A DNA stretch of 56,890 nt, from NCBI GenBank assembly GCA_900544225.1, contig UQUD01000001.1:1-56890 (forward strand), in the 5' to 3' direction. The notes beneath the pieces were generated by a model, which made no database searches, had not been told where the DNA came from, and saw only the letters and a program-made list of their open reading frames with translations. Of this stretch, positions 1 through 9,473 are shown piece after piece. Positions within the stretch are counted from its first letter, which is position 1; each line of letters begins with the position of its first letter. Origin of the DNA: an uncultured Collinsella sp. GTDB taxonomy: Bacteria > Actinomycetota > Coriobacteriia > Coriobacteriales > Coriobacteriaceae. Both the position numbers and the translations under genes were made by a program.

Positions 1-115
1 GGCGGCTGACGCCCATCTGACGCGCGGCCTCGGCGACGCCGAGGCCGGACTCTATGCGCGAGACGAGCGTCTCGCGCCCTCTCGGGGTGAGCCTTGCGTT
101 AGGATGTTGCTCCAT
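1..115 (-). CDS. IS481 family transposase, N-terminal fragment cut by window edge
   Basis: About 38 codons are visible, beginning MEQHPNARLTPRGRE and continuing through a helix-turn-helix with AEAARQMGVSRR. The NARLTPRGRE opening and the following AxxxGVSR helix are typical of the DNA-binding N-terminus of IS481 family DDE transposases; the catalytic core is off the window. The ATG has an AGGAG-like ribosome site seven bases upstream. Truncation is by the window edge, so whether the full gene is intact cannot be judged. Family assignment rests on a short segment. Confidence 0.7.
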   Translation of the reverse strand, partial: MEQHPNARLTPRGRETLVSRIESGLGVAEAARQMGVSR

Positions 116-196
116 GGGAGGGCTCCTCTGCTGTTCGTCTAGACAACTCACAGCATGTGGGAGCCCTCCCTATTTGTCACTACCCGGGTGTAAACA
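1..196 (-). mobile_element. Partial IS481-type insertion sequence (5' end)
   Basis: The window opens inside an insertion sequence read leftward. The transposase start lies at 115. A plausible outer end lies near 196, where the minus strand begins TGTTTACACCCGGG, which fits the TG...CA termini of IS481/IS3-type elements. The end position is inferred from the terminal dinucleotide only; the other end and the target duplication lie outside the window. Confidence 0.5.
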
Positions 197-230
197 ACCT
201 ATTGGCACAGAACAGCTAGAACAACCGATG

Positions 231-270
231 CCGCCTCACTGCGCCGAGAAACCCCGGCGCCGTGAGGCGG
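231..270. other. GC-rich stem-loop in the IS-flanking spacer
   Basis: CCGCCTCAC at 231 pairs with GTGAGGCGG ending at 270, and an inner GCGCCG/CGGCGC segment extends the stem around a short AGAAACC loop. No T-run follows, so it is not a clear intrinsic terminator. The rest of the 116-490 spacer shows only the probable IS end and a promoter; no gene was recognised. Confidence 0.5.
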
Positions 271-370
271 GCGGCGGAGTGAGCCAACAGCAAAGCCACG
301 CCGCTAGTAGTAGCCTGTCACCAGCAATCTGCAAGTCACTAGCACCCCACAGCCGTGCCGGCAGCATCCC

Positions 371-400
371 TTGGCCGCCATATCAGCCGCACGGTATAAT
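371..400 (+). promoter_or_regulatory. Sigma-70-type promoter of the membrane protein/protease pair
   Basis: TTGGCC at 371-376 and a perfect TATAAT at 395-400 are separated by 18 bases. Transcription would start near 407, giving a leader of about 85 nt before the GTG at 491. No other gene lies between. Confidence 0.55.
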
Positions 401-490
401 CTATCCATCGATATATTGGTTGAACCATGGTGTCTTTGCTGTGACCATAAACCTCCGCAAGACGCTAGGACCTTGTTCTAAGGAGATCTG

Positions 491-1033
491 GTGGAGAAAG
501 GTCAAGAGAACCCACCACAAGACCAGGCGCTTGCCCATAGAGTCAGGTGGGCTGACCTCGACAGCGTATTCGAGCACATGGGCGACAATACTAGCGTTGG
601 AGAGGCAAGTAACGGCATCCACCTCATAAATGACCGGGAGCACGTCGCCGTGCGCCAGGACCACGAGGTTCGCATTCCCAATGAATACCTGCAGGAATCA
701 TACGTCGGACAGCGCGACAGCGACCTGAGAAAAGCAAGGGAGATGCTTCTTCAGGCCAAGCAGGAGCGCCCTTCCTACAAACCTGACATCCTTTTAGGTC
801 TTGCGACAACGTTCCTGGGCTGGTTTCTCGGGGGTTTGTCGTCATCTGTCACTCTCGCATCTTTGCCCGGTATCTTGATGCTCTGCGTAGCACCGTGTGG
901 CGCAGTAGGACTCTTTGTCGCTTTTATCTTTATCCGAAAAGAAGAGAAGCAGGGCAAATCTGATCTGGCCGAGCGCGTCCTAGAACACCTGGCGGATCCC
1001 GATGACAAGGAGACCAAGACCGATGAACATTAA
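491..1033 (+). CDS. Small two-helix membrane protein of unknown function
   Basis: 180 residues, not recognised as a named family. The first ~100 residues are soluble and charged. Two hydrophobic segments follow at about residues 101-122 and 128-148, separated by a short turn, then a charged tail rich in Lys, Glu and Asp. The helix hairpin suggests membrane insertion with both ends on one side. The GTG start at 491 is preceded by AGGAG at 481-485. The 3' end overlaps the start of the trypsin-like protease by 11 nt, so the two are probably translated together. The pair sits beside an insertion sequence, which fits an accessory locus. Confidence 0.75.
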   Translation: MEKGQENPPQDQALAHRVRWADLDSVFEHMGDNTSVGEASNGIHLINDREHVAVRQDHEVRIPNEYLQESYVGQRDSDLRKAREMLLQAKQERPSYKPDILLGLATTFLGWFLGGLSSSVTLASLPGILMLCVAPCGAVGLFVAFIFIRKEEKQGKSDLAERVLEHLADPDDKETKTDEH

Positions 1034-1787
1034 TGATACGAGCACACAGCTGCTCTTTACCACGGTCCCCATCGTGGGCATTACTACCGAAGGCACGGGC
1101 GTCTCGGGTACAGGATTCTTCTTTTCCTATGACCTTGAAGACGGGCGAAACGTGCCCCTGCTCATTACCAATCACCATGTCCTCAAGGATGTGATTCAGG
1201 GTCGCTTCGTCATCAATCTAGCCGAAGGTGACGCCCCGTCACGCGAGACCATCAGCGTGAACTTCGACAAGTCATTCATCGAGGGGAAGAAGCTCGGAGA
1301 GCTCGACTTGGTTGCGATGCCGGTGGCCCCTGTTCTCAGCATGCTTGAAGAAAACGGGAAGAGGCCCTTCTACCGATCCATCGACTCTGGACTCATCCCG
1401 AAGAAGAGTGTGCTGGACAATTTGGCGGCGCTCGAGCAAATCACCTTTATCGGATACCCCAGCGGGCTCTATGACGACTACAACAAGACCCCCCTCATCA
1501 GGCAAGGCTGGACTTCCACGCCCGCTTGGAACGACTACAAGGGTAAGCGCGAGTTCCTCGTTGACGCATCTGTATTCGAGGGCTCCAGCGGCAGTCCCGC
1601 CTTCATCCTCAATCAGGGCAGCTATCCCACGACCGACGGAATTGCCATCGGCTCCAGGCTGCTGTTCATGGGCGTAATCACTCAGACGATTACGAAGGAG
1701 AAGAGTGAGCACCTCGATTTAGGTACAGTCATCAGAAGCGACGCGATGCTCGACAAGCTCAAACCTTTCGTGGAAGGTCTACTGTAG
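1023..1787 (+). CDS. Trypsin-like serine protease (S1/HtrA-type fold)
   Basis: 254 residues with the landmarks of a chymotrypsin-fold protease: GTGFFF near the start, the catalytic His in TNHHVL, a probable catalytic Asp in LGELDLVAMPV, and the nucleophile Ser in FEGSSGSPAF. There is no signal peptide and no PDZ domain, so it appears cytoplasmic, unlike secreted HtrA proteins. The ATG at 1023 is chosen because it overlaps the preceding gene in typical coupled fashion; an upstream in-frame start would extend into it. Cytoplasmic trypsin-like proteins of this kind often act as effectors beside a partner gene in bacterial conflict systems; a defence role here is inference. Confidence 0.8.
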   Translation: MNINDTSTQLLFTTVPIVGITTEGTGVSGTGFFFSYDLEDGRNVPLLITNHHVLKDVIQGRFVINLAEGDAPSRETISVNFDKSFIEGKKLGELDLVAMPVAPVLSMLEENGKRPFYRSIDSGLIPKKSVLDNLAALEQITFIGYPSGLYDDYNKTPLIRQGWTSTPAWNDYKGKREFLVDASVFEGSSGSPAFILNQGSYPTTDGIAIGSRLLFMGVITQTITKEKSEHLDLGTVIRSDAMLDKLKPFVEGLL

Positions 1788-1955
1788 CTAAGAGCACCGT
1801 CAAAAGCAGTGACACCCCTTTGCTCCTTTCCCTAGGATGAGGTGACTGAGCTCGGCATGCTGGTTGACATCTGGTTCCCCAACGGCTCATAGTACAGACA
1901 CATGGAAAGCCTTCGGGTTTTGTAAGGGCGGGACCCACTGGGCCTCGCTCTAGTT

Positions 1956-3107
1956 TTACTGTTCGGTTAACGCTGCGGATCGTTTTGGAAGGCTTACGAG
2001 CATCACGGTCCCGTTCTCGGAACTTGTTTCGACCTCTACCGTGCCACCGTGAAGCGCTGCAATCTCCCAAACAAGCGCTAGTCCGAGTCCTGCGCCGCCG
2101 TATGCCCTGCTGCGGGATTTGTCTAGGCGAAAGAACGGTTGGAAGATACTCTCACGGTACTGCTTGGGTATTCCCGGGCCCTCATCTTTGACTCGCAGGA
2201 GCACATGGCTGTCGCTGTCGCTGATGGAGACGTTGACAGTCGAGCCGGAGCGGCTGTAACGGATGGCGTTTTCGACCAGATTAAACACCAGCCGATAGAG
2301 GAGCGTATCACTTCCGATTGTCAAAGCGTCTCCAGCACAATTGAGGGCTATGCCCTTATTTTCGGCAAGTGGCGCAAGGTCGGTGAGGACCTCTTCGGAC
2401 AGGGGACCGAGTTCAACAGCGTCCCCGCAAGGAACGCTGCGGAGCTCACTCATCTCGAGCAATACCTTGGTCATTCGAGACATGCGCTCGGTTTGTTCTT
2501 GTAACAGGCCGAGCAGCTCGGCTGTTTCGGGTTGCAAACCGGAGTGCTCGGAGATGAATAGTTCAATCTGTGCTTGCATAAGGGCGAGCGGGGTGCGCAG
2601 CTCGTGTGCGGCGTTGCCGGTAAACTGACGCTGTGCAGAGAACCCTTCGCCAAGACGGGCGATCATGTCGTTGAAAGAGGTGCTGCATCGTTGTAGCTCG
2701 GTGGGCACATCTTCGCTGAGTCTGATTTCGCTTAGGTTGTCAGGCTGCACACGCTCAACCTGGGCTGCAAAAGCTCGTAGCGGTTTGAGTGCACGGCCGC
2801 TCACAAAGTATGCCAGCACGCCGCCAAGTAGCGTGACTCCAGCCGTGATGTACCAGGTTGTCGTGCCAAAAGACTCCTGTGCGTCGTTTACGACGATCGT
2901 GACCTCGTCATCGAGGGCTGCTTTTGTTGGGTCAAACGCCTGGGGCGAATCCGCGCCGGCAGCGTTAAAGGCCGAGATGTCGCTGCCGATGGCATCCATG
3001 TAGCGCATGCCCGTATAGCCGACCAGGCTGTTCGTCAGCACGCACGCTGCGCACGTGAGCAGCGCCGTCATGATCGTTATGCGCCATTGCAGCGAAAGCC
3101 TTTTCAT
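1956..3107 (-). CDS. Sensor histidine kinase (HAMP-HisKA-HATPase)
   Basis: 383 residues. TM1 at about 10-31 and TM2 at about 86-104 enclose a short ~55-residue extracytoplasmic loop. A HAMP-like linker follows, then the HisKA helix with the phospho-acceptor His168 in AAHELRTPL, and a HATPase domain with N box FNLVENAIRYS (about 275-285), G1 box DEGPGIP (308-314) and G2 box GGAGLGLAL (337-345). All catalytic motifs look intact. Its ATG overlaps the response regulator stop by 4 nt (ATGA), so the pair is translationally coupled. The divergent neighbours are redox genes, so an envelope redox or metal signal is a reasonable guess; the small sensor loop gives no ligand clue. Confidence 0.93.
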   Translation of the reverse strand: MKRLSLQWRITIMTALLTCAACVLTNSLVGYTGMRYMDAIGSDISAFNAAGADSPQAFDPTKAALDDEVTIVVNDAQESFGTTTWYITAGVTLLGGVLAYFVSGRALKPLRAFAAQVERVQPDNLSEIRLSEDVPTELQRCSTSFNDMIARLGEGFSAQRQFTGNAAHELRTPLALMQAQIELFISEHSGLQPETAELLGLLQEQTERMSRMTKVLLEMSELRSVPCGDAVELGPLSEEVLTDLAPLAENKGIALNCAGDALTIGSDTLLYRLVFNLVENAIRYSRSGSTVNVSISDSDSHVLLRVKDEGPGIPKQYRESIFQPFFRLDKSRSRAYGGAGLGLALVWEIAALHGGTVEVETSSENGTVMLVSLPKRSAALTEQ

Positions 3108-3778
3108 TCGCTATCCTCCATAACGTAGCCCTCTCCAATCCGATTGCGAATCGGGTCGTATCCCAAAGCGTTGCGTAGCTTTTTGCGGAGTGACGAGATG
3201 TGAACGCGGGTCGCGTTGCTAAAGCTGTTCACGCTGCTATCCCAAACGTGCTCTATAAGCTCCTCTTGGCTTACCGGTCGCCCCTGATTAAGCATCAGGT
3301 ATTCCAAGATTCCCGTTTCCTTGCGCGTAAGAGATAGGGCCTCACTGTCCACGGAAGCGATGCGCGCCTTGGTGTCAAAGTTGAGCTTTCCGCAGGTTAA
3401 TACTATGTCGCTTTGTGCGAAGCGCCTGAGGGTAAGGCTGCGGATCCTTGCCGCAAGCTCGTCAAGATGAAACGGCTTGGTAAGGTAATCGTTGGCGCCG
3501 GCATCGAGTCCGGCGACCTTGTCGGCGACCTCGCCGCGTGCGGACAGAATCAGTACCTTGGTCTCGCAGTCGGTTTTCCTAAGTTCCCTGAGCACGGTCA
3601 TGCCATCGATACGGGGAAGGTTGAGGTCGAGTACCACGAGGTCAAAGACTTCGACGCCCAGCAGGTCGAGCGCCTCCTGTCCGTCGTGGCAGCAGTCGAC
3701 GCTGTACGCCAAGTTTCGCAAGCTGCGCGCGATTGCATCGCACAGCGCTCGCTCGTCTTCGACGATCAAAATACGCAT
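3104..3778 (-). CDS. OmpR/PhoB-family response regulator
   Basis: 224 residues starting MRILIVEDER. The receiver domain has the acidic pair in VEDE, the phospho-acceptor Asp51 in LVVLDLNLP, and the conserved Lys101 in LTKPF. A winged-helix DNA-binding domain fills the C-terminal half (recognition segment near NATRVHISSLRKKLR). The start at 3778 is preferred over one six codons upstream because AAGGAG stands seven bases before it. First gene of the two-component operon; it diverges from the CXXC microprotein/4Fe-4S/TlpA genes, about 90 bp away, and is a likely regulator of them. Confidence 0.93.
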   Translation of the reverse strand: MRILIVEDERALCDAIARSLRNLAYSVDCCHDGQEALDLLGVEVFDLVVLDLNLPRIDGMTVLRELRKTDCETKVLILSARGEVADKVAGLDAGANDYLTKPFHLDELAARIRSLTLRRFAQSDIVLTCGKLNFDTKARIASVDSEALSLTRKETGILEYLMLNQGRPVSQEELIEHVWDSSVNSFSNATRVHISSLRKKLRNALGYDPIRNRIGEGYVMEDSE

Positions 3779-3868
3779 AACAGTCTCCTTGCACATTCCA
3801 AATCGCGCTTAACACGGATTTTATAGTCGATATGGTCCAATGGTCGCGTAACGAAAGGAGTGGTCAGG

Positions 3869-4015
3869 TTGTTCAAAGCGGTAAAGCCCGTGGTACAGGT
3901 CGCTTTGTTGATCGTCGGAATTGCCATGGTGTGCTTTGGTGTTATGCGTGGCGAGGCGGATGCCGTGCTGGCCAAAGCGATTAGGCTGTGCTTGGAGTGT
4001 ATCGGAATTGGATAA
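3869..4015 (+). CDS. CD1871A family CXXC motif-containing microprotein
   Basis: 48 residues from a TTG start: one transmembrane helix (about residues 7-24), a charged MRGEAD segment, then the C-terminal LCLECIGIG with a CXXC-type pair (Cys41 and Cys44). This matches the small CD1871A-type proteins seen in Firmicutes and Coriobacteriia. AAGGAG at 3855-3860 lies eight bases before the TTG, which decides the start. The stop overlaps the start of the 4Fe-4S membrane protein. Position in front of a membrane ferredoxin and a thioredoxin-like lipoprotein suggests it takes part in passing electrons or thiols across the membrane; that role is inferred. Confidence 0.8.
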   Translation: MFKAVKPVVQVALLIVGIAMVCFGVMRGEADAVLAKAIRLCLECIGIG

Positions 4016-4910
4016 AAGAGAAAACACTGCGTCGCATGTTTTGGCCCGATTTCGCGGATTCATTCAGGCGGCGGCGACGCTGGTCACCAACATTCACCTG
4101 CCAAACTTTGCCAAAGGCGGCATCTATCAGGGCGCGGGAAAAACAGTCTGCGTACCTGGACTTAATTGCTATTCGTGCCCCGCGGCATCGGGTGCGTGCC
4201 CCATCGGGTCGTTCCAGTCGGTGGTAGGTTCATCCAAGTTCAACTTTTCTTACTATGTTACCGGTACGCTCATTTTGCTCGGCGTGCTGCTGGGACGCTT
4301 TGTATGCGGCTTTCTGTGCCCGTTTGGCTGGCTGCAGGAGCTGCTTCATAAGATTCCCGGAAAAAAGTTCTCCACGAAAAAGCTTAAGCCGCTCACGTAC
4401 ATCAAGTACGTCGTGCTGCTGTTTGCCGTGGTGCTGCTGCCCGTCTTGATGGTTAACGACGTGGGCATGGGCGACCCGTTCTTTTGCAAGTACATCTGTC
4501 CGCAGGGTGTGCTCGAGGGCGCCATTCCGCTGGCCATCGCCAATGCCGGCATTCGATCTGCGTTGGGACATCTCTTTACTTGGAAACTTGCCGTTCTCAT
4601 TGCCGTGGTAGTGCTGAGCGTTTTGTTCTACCGCCCCTTCTGCAAATGGATTTGCCCGCTCGGTGCATTCTATGCGCTTATGAATAGGGTGTCCCTACTG
4701 GGGATTCGGGTTGACGCATGCAAATGTGTCTCGTGCGGCAAGTGCTCAAAGGTTTGTCAGATGGACGTTGATGTGGTCCGCGCGCCCAATCATGCCGAAT
4801 GCATCCGGTGCGGAAAGTGCATCGGGGCCTGTCCCGTCGATGCCATCAGCTATCGCTATGGCCTGGATGTGTCGGCGGAAAAGCTCCCCTTGACCGCCGA
4901 TAAAAAGTAA
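4008..4910 (+). CDS. Membrane 4Fe-4S binding protein (NosR/NapH-like)
   Basis: About 300 residues with several membrane helices interleaved with cysteine motifs: an early CYSCPAASGACPIGS segment, FVCGFLCPFGW, CKYICPQG and CKWICPLGA, then two C-terminal ferredoxin clusters, CKCVSCGKCSKVC and CIRCGKCIGACP. This is the layout of Fer4_5-type membrane ferredoxins related to NapH/NosR/CcoG. The proposed start is the TTG at 4008, embedded in the stop region of the preceding microprotein with GGAG ten bases upstream; an ATG at 3921 would overlap that gene for almost 100 bp and is less likely. The likely job is moving electrons from cytoplasmic donors to the extracytoplasmic thioredoxin-like lipoprotein encoded next. 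Confidence 0.88.
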   Translation: MDKRENTASHVLARFRGFIQAAATLVTNIHLPNFAKGGIYQGAGKTVCVPGLNCYSCPAASGACPIGSFQSVVGSSKFNFSYYVTGTLILLGVLLGRFVCGFLCPFGWLQELLHKIPGKKFSTKKLKPLTYIKYVVLLFAVVLLPVLMVNDVGMGDPFFCKYICPQGVLEGAIPLAIANAGIRSALGHLFTWKLAVLIAVVVLSVLFYRPFCKWICPLGAFYALMNRVSLLGIRVDACKCVSCGKCSKVCQMDVDVVRAPNHAECIRCGKCIGACPVDAISYRYGLDVSAEKLPLTADKK

Positions 4911-4939
4911 ACAAGCTTCGACAAAACGGAGGAATGACC

Positions 4940-5911
4940 ATGAAGCTTTCTAAGATTGCGGCCCTGTTTATGGTGCCGGTACTGGCCTTGTGCCTTGTGG
5001 CGTGCTCGGCACCCGGTGGCAATGCGAGCGAATCTGCGGGCTCCGATCCTGAGATCGCAGAACTCACTGCGCAGAAGCCGACCAATGCCGACGAGGCCGC
5101 CGAGCTGTATGCAAAACTCATGCAGAAGGAGAACGAGATCTTTTCGAGTGATAACGCGCTGTGGGAAAAGGTATTCAACGCGGCAAATAAAGACTCGACA
5201 ATGATTGAGGACGGCAGCAATTACGGCGATTTCCTGCTCAAGACCATCGACGGCGCCAAGGATGAGTTCACGGCGGATGAGCTTAAGACGCTCAAGGCCG
5301 GTGCGCAGCAGATCAAGGAGATCGAGGACAAGCTCGAGAGCCTGGAGAAGGAGTTCCCCGGCTGTGGAAGCACGCCGAACGCAGGCGAGAGCGTCGACGC
5401 TTCGACCGCTGGCATGACGGCTGGTGCCAATGCTTCGAGCGAGGCGACGAAGTTCCCCAGCTTTACGGGCAAAGACCTGGATGGCAACGACGTGAGCAGC
5501 GACGAGCTGTTCTCTAAGAACAAGGTCACCGTCATGAACTTCTGGTTCACCACTTGCAAGCCGTGCGTGGGTGAGTTGGGCGACCTTGAGGACCTGAATA
5601 AGGAGCTTGCCAAGAAGGGCGGCCAGGTCGTGGGCGTCAATTCCTTTACGCTCGATGGCAACAAGGGCGAGATTGCAGATGCCAAGGACGTGCTGAGCAA
5701 GAAGGGCGTGACGTATAAGAACATCTGGTTCAAGTCGGATAGCGAGGCCGGTAAGTTTACGTCAAATTTGTTCTCGTTCCCGACAACGTATGTCATCGAT
5801 CAGAATGGCAACATCGTAGGGGATCCCATCGTGGGAGCCATCAGCTCCGCCGAGCAGCGCGCAGCACTCGACAAGCTTATCGACCAGGCGATTGCGAATA
5901 GCGAGCAGTAA
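4940..5911 (+). CDS. TlpA-like thioredoxin-fold lipoprotein
   Basis: 323 residues. A lipoprotein signal peptide ends in the lipobox LVAC with Cys22. A helical, charged region of about 130 residues follows, then a Ser/Ala-rich linker and a C-terminal AhpC/TSA-Redoxin domain with the active site CKPC (Cys206 and Cys209) in FWFTTCKPCVGEL and the cis-Pro loop FSFPTTYV. The ATG at 4940 is chosen because CGGAGG ends seven bases upstream; an ATG at 4934 is too close. Third gene of the redox operon, 29 nt after the 4Fe-4S protein, so it is probably the outer acceptor of its electrons. Its final substrate is unknown; methionine sulfoxide reductase or disulfide repair are options. Confidence 0.9.
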   Translation: MKLSKIAALFMVPVLALCLVACSAPGGNASESAGSDPEIAELTAQKPTNADEAAELYAKLMQKENEIFSSDNALWEKVFNAANKDSTMIEDGSNYGDFLLKTIDGAKDEFTADELKTLKAGAQQIKEIEDKLESLEKEFPGCGSTPNAGESVDASTAGMTAGANASSEATKFPSFTGKDLDGNDVSSDELFSKNKVTVMNFWFTTCKPCVGELGDLEDLNKELAKKGGQVVGVNSFTLDGNKGEIADAKDVLSKKGVTYKNIWFKSDSEAGKFTSNLFSFPTTYVIDQNGNIVGDPIVGAISSAEQRAALDKLIDQAIANSEQ

Positions 5912-5991
5912 AAAACGCGTAAAGCATGGCGAAGCTCGTGCGCCGCTGTGCGGAGTAGTCCGCTGCCTTTCAAGATAATCTCCACCATATA

Positions 5992-6018
5992 GAGGTCCCG
6001 CTCGGGACCTCTTCTTTT
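5992..6018 (+). terminator. Intrinsic terminator after the redox operon
   Basis: GAGGTCCCG at 5992-6000 and CGGGACCTC at 6003-6011 form a strong stem followed by TTCTTTT. It closes the operon about 80 bases after the lipoprotein stop. The remaining spacer to the ABC gene shows no other clear element. Confidence 0.7.
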
Positions 6019-6165
6019 GGGCGCCGTCCCGTTCGTTTTTTGGCGCGGTTTGTTACATTCCTCACTGGTGTCGGTGAAAAATGGGGATAGAGTAGGACAA
6101 ACGCGTCGAATACGAACGGCGGAGGAGAGCGGGTGAACGTGCCCGCGCGGGAGAGGTTGCCGTCC

Positions 6166-9100
6166 ATGCTGGAGCTCAAAGGTATTTGCAAAAGGTACGT
6201 CACGCAGTCGTTTACGCAGGTGGCGCTCGATAACGTGAGCCTGGCTTTTCGCGATAACGAGTTCGTGGCCATTCTGGGTCCCTCGGGCTCGGGCAAAACT
6301 ACGATGCTCAACGTTATCGGCGGACTCGACCACTTTGACTCGGGCGACCTGCTGATCGATGACATCTCGACCAAGGACTTTCACGATCGCGATTGGGATG
6401 CCTATCGCAACAACCGCATCGGCTTTGTGTTCCAGAGCTATAACCTCATTCCGCATCAGACCATTTTGGAAAACGTGGAGCTGGCGCTTACGCTCACGGG
6501 CGTGGGACACGCCGAGCGCCGTCAGCGTGCGCGCGAGGCGTTGGAGAAAGTCGGCCTGGGCGAGCACGTTAACAAGCGCCCGAGCCAGCTTTCGGGCGGG
6601 CAGATGCAACGTGTGGCCATCGCCCGCGCCCTGATCAACGATCCCGAGATTGTGCTGGCCGACGAGCCTACCGGGGCCTTGGACTCAACGACGTCCGTGC
6701 AGGTCATGGATTTGCTCAAGGACGTTGCGCGCGACCGCCTGGTCATCATGGTCACGCACAATCCCGACCTGGCGTACCAGTACGCCACGCGCATCGTTAA
6801 CCTGGCGGACGGCAAGATCACCGACGATTCCGACCCCTTTGATGTCGCTGACGCCACGCGCCGCGAGGCCAAGCCTACGCGCAAAACCTCGATGAGCTTT
6901 GTGACAGCGCTGGGGCTTTCTGCCCGAAACCTCATGACCAAGAAGGGCCGCACGGCCATGACGGCCTTTGCGGGCTCGATTGGCATTATCGGTATCGCGG
7001 CGATTCTGGCGCTGTCCAACGGCGTAAACGGCTACATCAAAAAGGTCGAGGAGGACACGCTCTCGAGCTACCCGCTCACTATCTCCAAGCAAGATTACGA
7101 TTTGTCGTCCATGATGGGCGGACATGGGGCTGCGGATGAGGAGGTGTCCAACGGCGAGGATTTATCCGACGGTGGCACCGACGGCAAAGCTAAGGGAATC
7201 GATAAGATTCCCGTGGTCACGGCCGTAAAGGATATGTTTGCAAGCGTTAAGTCCAACGACATGACGAGCTTTAAGGCATGGCTCGATGCCGGTGGCGACG
7301 GCATCGATAAAGAGGTCAACGCTATTCAGTACGGCTATGGCGTAACGCCGGTTGTCTATCGTGCGGGTAAGGGTGACGAGAAGCCCGTGCGTCTGGTGCC
7401 CAATGCCATGACCGAGGCCATGAGCGGAGGCGCGAGCTCGGCGGCAACGGTGAGCATGGAGTCCATGGGAACCTCGGTCTTTAACGAGATGATTGACGAC
7501 CAGAGCCTGCTCGACGGCCAGTACGATGTCGTCGCCGGTCATTGGCCCACGTCTGCCAACGAAGCCGTGATGGTGCTTTCGAGCCGCGGCACGGTGGGCG
7601 ACTACACGCTCTACAGCATCGGTGCGCTGGATATCAATGAGCTTAACAATCTGGTTAACAGCGCCATGACGGCTGACGGTGGGGTCGAAACGCCCGAGAC
7701 CGGTGCCGACTTTACCTACGACGATGCGCTGTCCACGACGTTTAAGGTGCTGTCGCCGGCCGATGCGTATCGCAAAAACGAAGAGACCGGCATGTGGACC
7801 GATATGTCTGGCGACACTGACTTTATGGCCGCCAAGGTTGCCGACGGTATCGACGTGCACATTGTGGGCGTGGTGCGACCCAACGAGACGGCCAACGCGA
7901 GCGCGTTGTCCCCGGGCATTGCCTATACGCATGCGCTGACTCGCCAGCTTATGGAGCGCGCTGCCGATTCGCAGATTGTGCAGGAGCAACTCGCCCACCC
8001 CGAGACGGATGTCTTTACGGGCAAAACCTTCGACGAACTGCAAGGCGAGGCCAAACAAGGCGTGGATCTGAGCAGCATGTTCAGCGTGGACGAGGCGGCG
8101 CTCAAGAGCGCGTTCTCGTTTGATGCGTCTGCACTTTCGGGTGCGGCCGGCGGTATGGACCTTTCTGGTATCGACTTATCCGGGTTGGACATTGACCTCT
8201 CGGACGTTGGCAAGGACATCGACTTCAGCGACATCATGGCAAAAGCACCGGCTCCAGATTTCTCGGGCATCTTTGACGGTCTGGAGCTCACGCCCGAGCA
8301 AATGCAGCAGGTGGGAATGCTTGCCAACCAACTTTTTGAGGGCTTTTTGCAGTCTGATCAGTTTGGGGCGCTGTCACCCGAAGATCTTAAAGACGCGTCA
8401 AAGCTCGCTGCCGCATTCTCGACGTATCTTGAGAATGATGCCGCAGCCCAGCAATGCCTGGCTCAGCTCAAGGCCCTCGGCGGCGACGCCCTAGCAGAGC
8501 GTCTCCAGCAGGCGATGACCGACTATGTGCAAAAGCAGCTGGCTCCGTATCTGCAGCAGGCTATGGATCAGGTGACGAAGACGATCAGCGATCAGATTGC
8601 GGCGACGGTGTCAGCTCAGCTCAAGGCAGGCGCGGCAGGGCTCATGGACCAGATGGCGACGCAGGTGTCTTCGAGTTTTGCTAACCTGGCAAGCGCCATG
8701 CACGTGGATGCGAGCGCCTTTGCCCGTGCCATTCACTTCAACATGGACGCCGAGGACCTGAGCTCGCTCATGATGAGCTATGCCAAGGCGTCGAAGCTCA
8801 CCTACGACAACAATCTGACCACATTGGGCTATGCGGACGAGGCGGACCCCATCTCGGTCAAGATTTTCCCACGTGACTTTGAGGCCAAGGAGCGCGTACT
8901 CGATCACATCGATGCGTATAACAAGCAGGTCAAAGCCGCCGGCCACGATGATCGGGCAATTACGTACACCGACTACATGGGCATCATTATGGGTTCGGTG
9001 ACCGACATTGTGAACACCATCAGCTTGGTGCTCATCGCATTCGTGAGTATCAGCCTGGTGGTGAGCTCCATCATGATCGGCATCATCACGTATATCAGCG

Positions 9101-9420
9101 TGCTGGAGCGCAAAAAGGAGATTGGCATTCTGCGTGCGATTGGCGCGTCGAAGCGTAACGTGGCAAACGTGTTCAACGCCGAGACCTTTATCGAGGGCCT
9201 CATTGCCGGCGTCTTTGCTGTTGTCGTCGTGGTGGCCGTGAGCTTCCCGGTCAATGCTTGGGCGCTTGCGGCCAAACAGGTCCCCAACCTAATGAGTCTG
9301 CCCGTGCAGGATGCGCTGGTGCTCATTGCAATTTCGGTGCTGCTGACGGTCGTTGCCGGTCTACTGCCTGCCCGCAGCGCATCCAAAAAGGACCCCGTGG
9401 AAGCCCTGCGCTCTGAATAA
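6166..9420 (+). CDS. Fused ABC exporter: ATPase plus FtsX/MacB-type permease
   Basis: 1084 residues. The N-terminal ATPase has Walker [10 protein letters not shown] (about 38-46), signature LSGGQ (about 142-146) and Walker [13 protein letters not shown], of the LolD/MacB class. TM1 lies near 265-285, then a very large ~650-residue extracytoplasmic region, then three C-terminal helices in an FtsX-like domain (with [18 protein letters not shown]). This is the MacB plan in one chain. The outer region has an acidic [20 protein letters not shown] run near residue 670 and long Gln/Ala helices. The ATG at 6166 matches where family members begin and has GAGAGG upstream; a GTG at 6133 is an alternative. 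Substrate unknown. Confidence 0.9.
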   Translation: MLELKGICKRYVTQSFTQVALDNVSLAFRDNEFVAILGPSGSGKTTMLNVIGGLDHFDSGDLLIDDISTKDFHDRDWDAYRNNRIGFVFQSYNLIPHQTILENVELALTLTGVGHAERRQRAREALEKVGLGEHVNKRPSQLSGGQMQRVAIARALINDPEIVLADEPTGALDSTTSVQVMDLLKDVARDRLVIMVTHNPDLAYQYATRIVNLADGKITDDSDPFDVADATRREAKPTRKTSMSFVTALGLSARNLMTKKGRTAMTAFAGSIGIIGIAAILALSNGVNGYIKKVEEDTLSSYPLTISKQDYDLSSMMGGHGAADEEVSNGEDLSDGGTDGKAKGIDKIPVVTAVKDMFASVKSNDMTSFKAWLDAGGDGIDKEVNAIQYGYGVTPVVYRAGKGDEKPVRLVPNAMTEAMSGGASSAATVSMESMGTSVFNEMIDDQSLLDGQYDVVAGHWPTSANEAVMVLSSRGTVGDYTLYSIGALDINELNNLVNSAMTADGGVETPETGADFTYDDALSTTFKVLSPADAYRKNEETGMWTDMSGDTDFMAAKVADGIDVHIVGVVRPNETANASALSPGIAYTHALTRQLMERAADSQIVQEQLAHPETDVFTGKTFDELQGEAKQGVDLSSMFSVDEAALKSAFSFDASALSGAAGGMDLSGIDLSGLDIDLSDVGKDIDFSDIMAKAPAPDFSGIFDGLELTPEQMQQVGMLANQLFEGFLQSDQFGALSPEDLKDASKLAAAFSTYLENDAAAQQCLAQLKALGGDALAERLQQAMTDYVQKQLAPYLQQAMDQVTKTISDQIAATVSAQLKAGAAGLMDQMATQVSSSFANLASAMHVDASAFARAIHFNMDAEDLSSLMMSYAKASKLTYDNNLTTLGYADEADPISVKIFPRDFEAKERVLDHIDAYNKQVKAAGHDDRAITYTDYMGIIMGSVTDIVNTISLVLIAFVSISLVVSSIMIGIITYISVLERKKEIGILRAIGASKRNVANVFNAETFIEGLIAGVFAVVVVVAVSFPVNAWALAAKQVPNLMSLPVQDALVLIAISVLLTVVAGLLPARSASKKDPVEALRSE

Positions 9421-9421
9421 T

Positions 9422-9449
9422 GCGACAAAGGGACAGTTCCTTTGTCACG
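9422..9449. repeat. GGGACAG-core palindromic element, copy 1
   Basis: GCGACAAAGG-GACAGTT-CCTTTGTCACG forms a near-perfect stem with a GACAG loop. It begins one base after the stop of the ABC exporter. Same family as the elements at 36904, 40633 and 41885, and with a shared GGGACAG core to those at 32027, 42535 and 52622. Confidence 0.85.
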
Positions 9450-9473
9450 TCCGTTGATATGAGAGAAGAGTAG

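Noticed and set aside
1788..1955. Possible small gene or terminator between protease and histidine kinase
   Set aside because: No ribosome site, coding pattern or T-tailed stem was found; the spacer shows nothing assignable.
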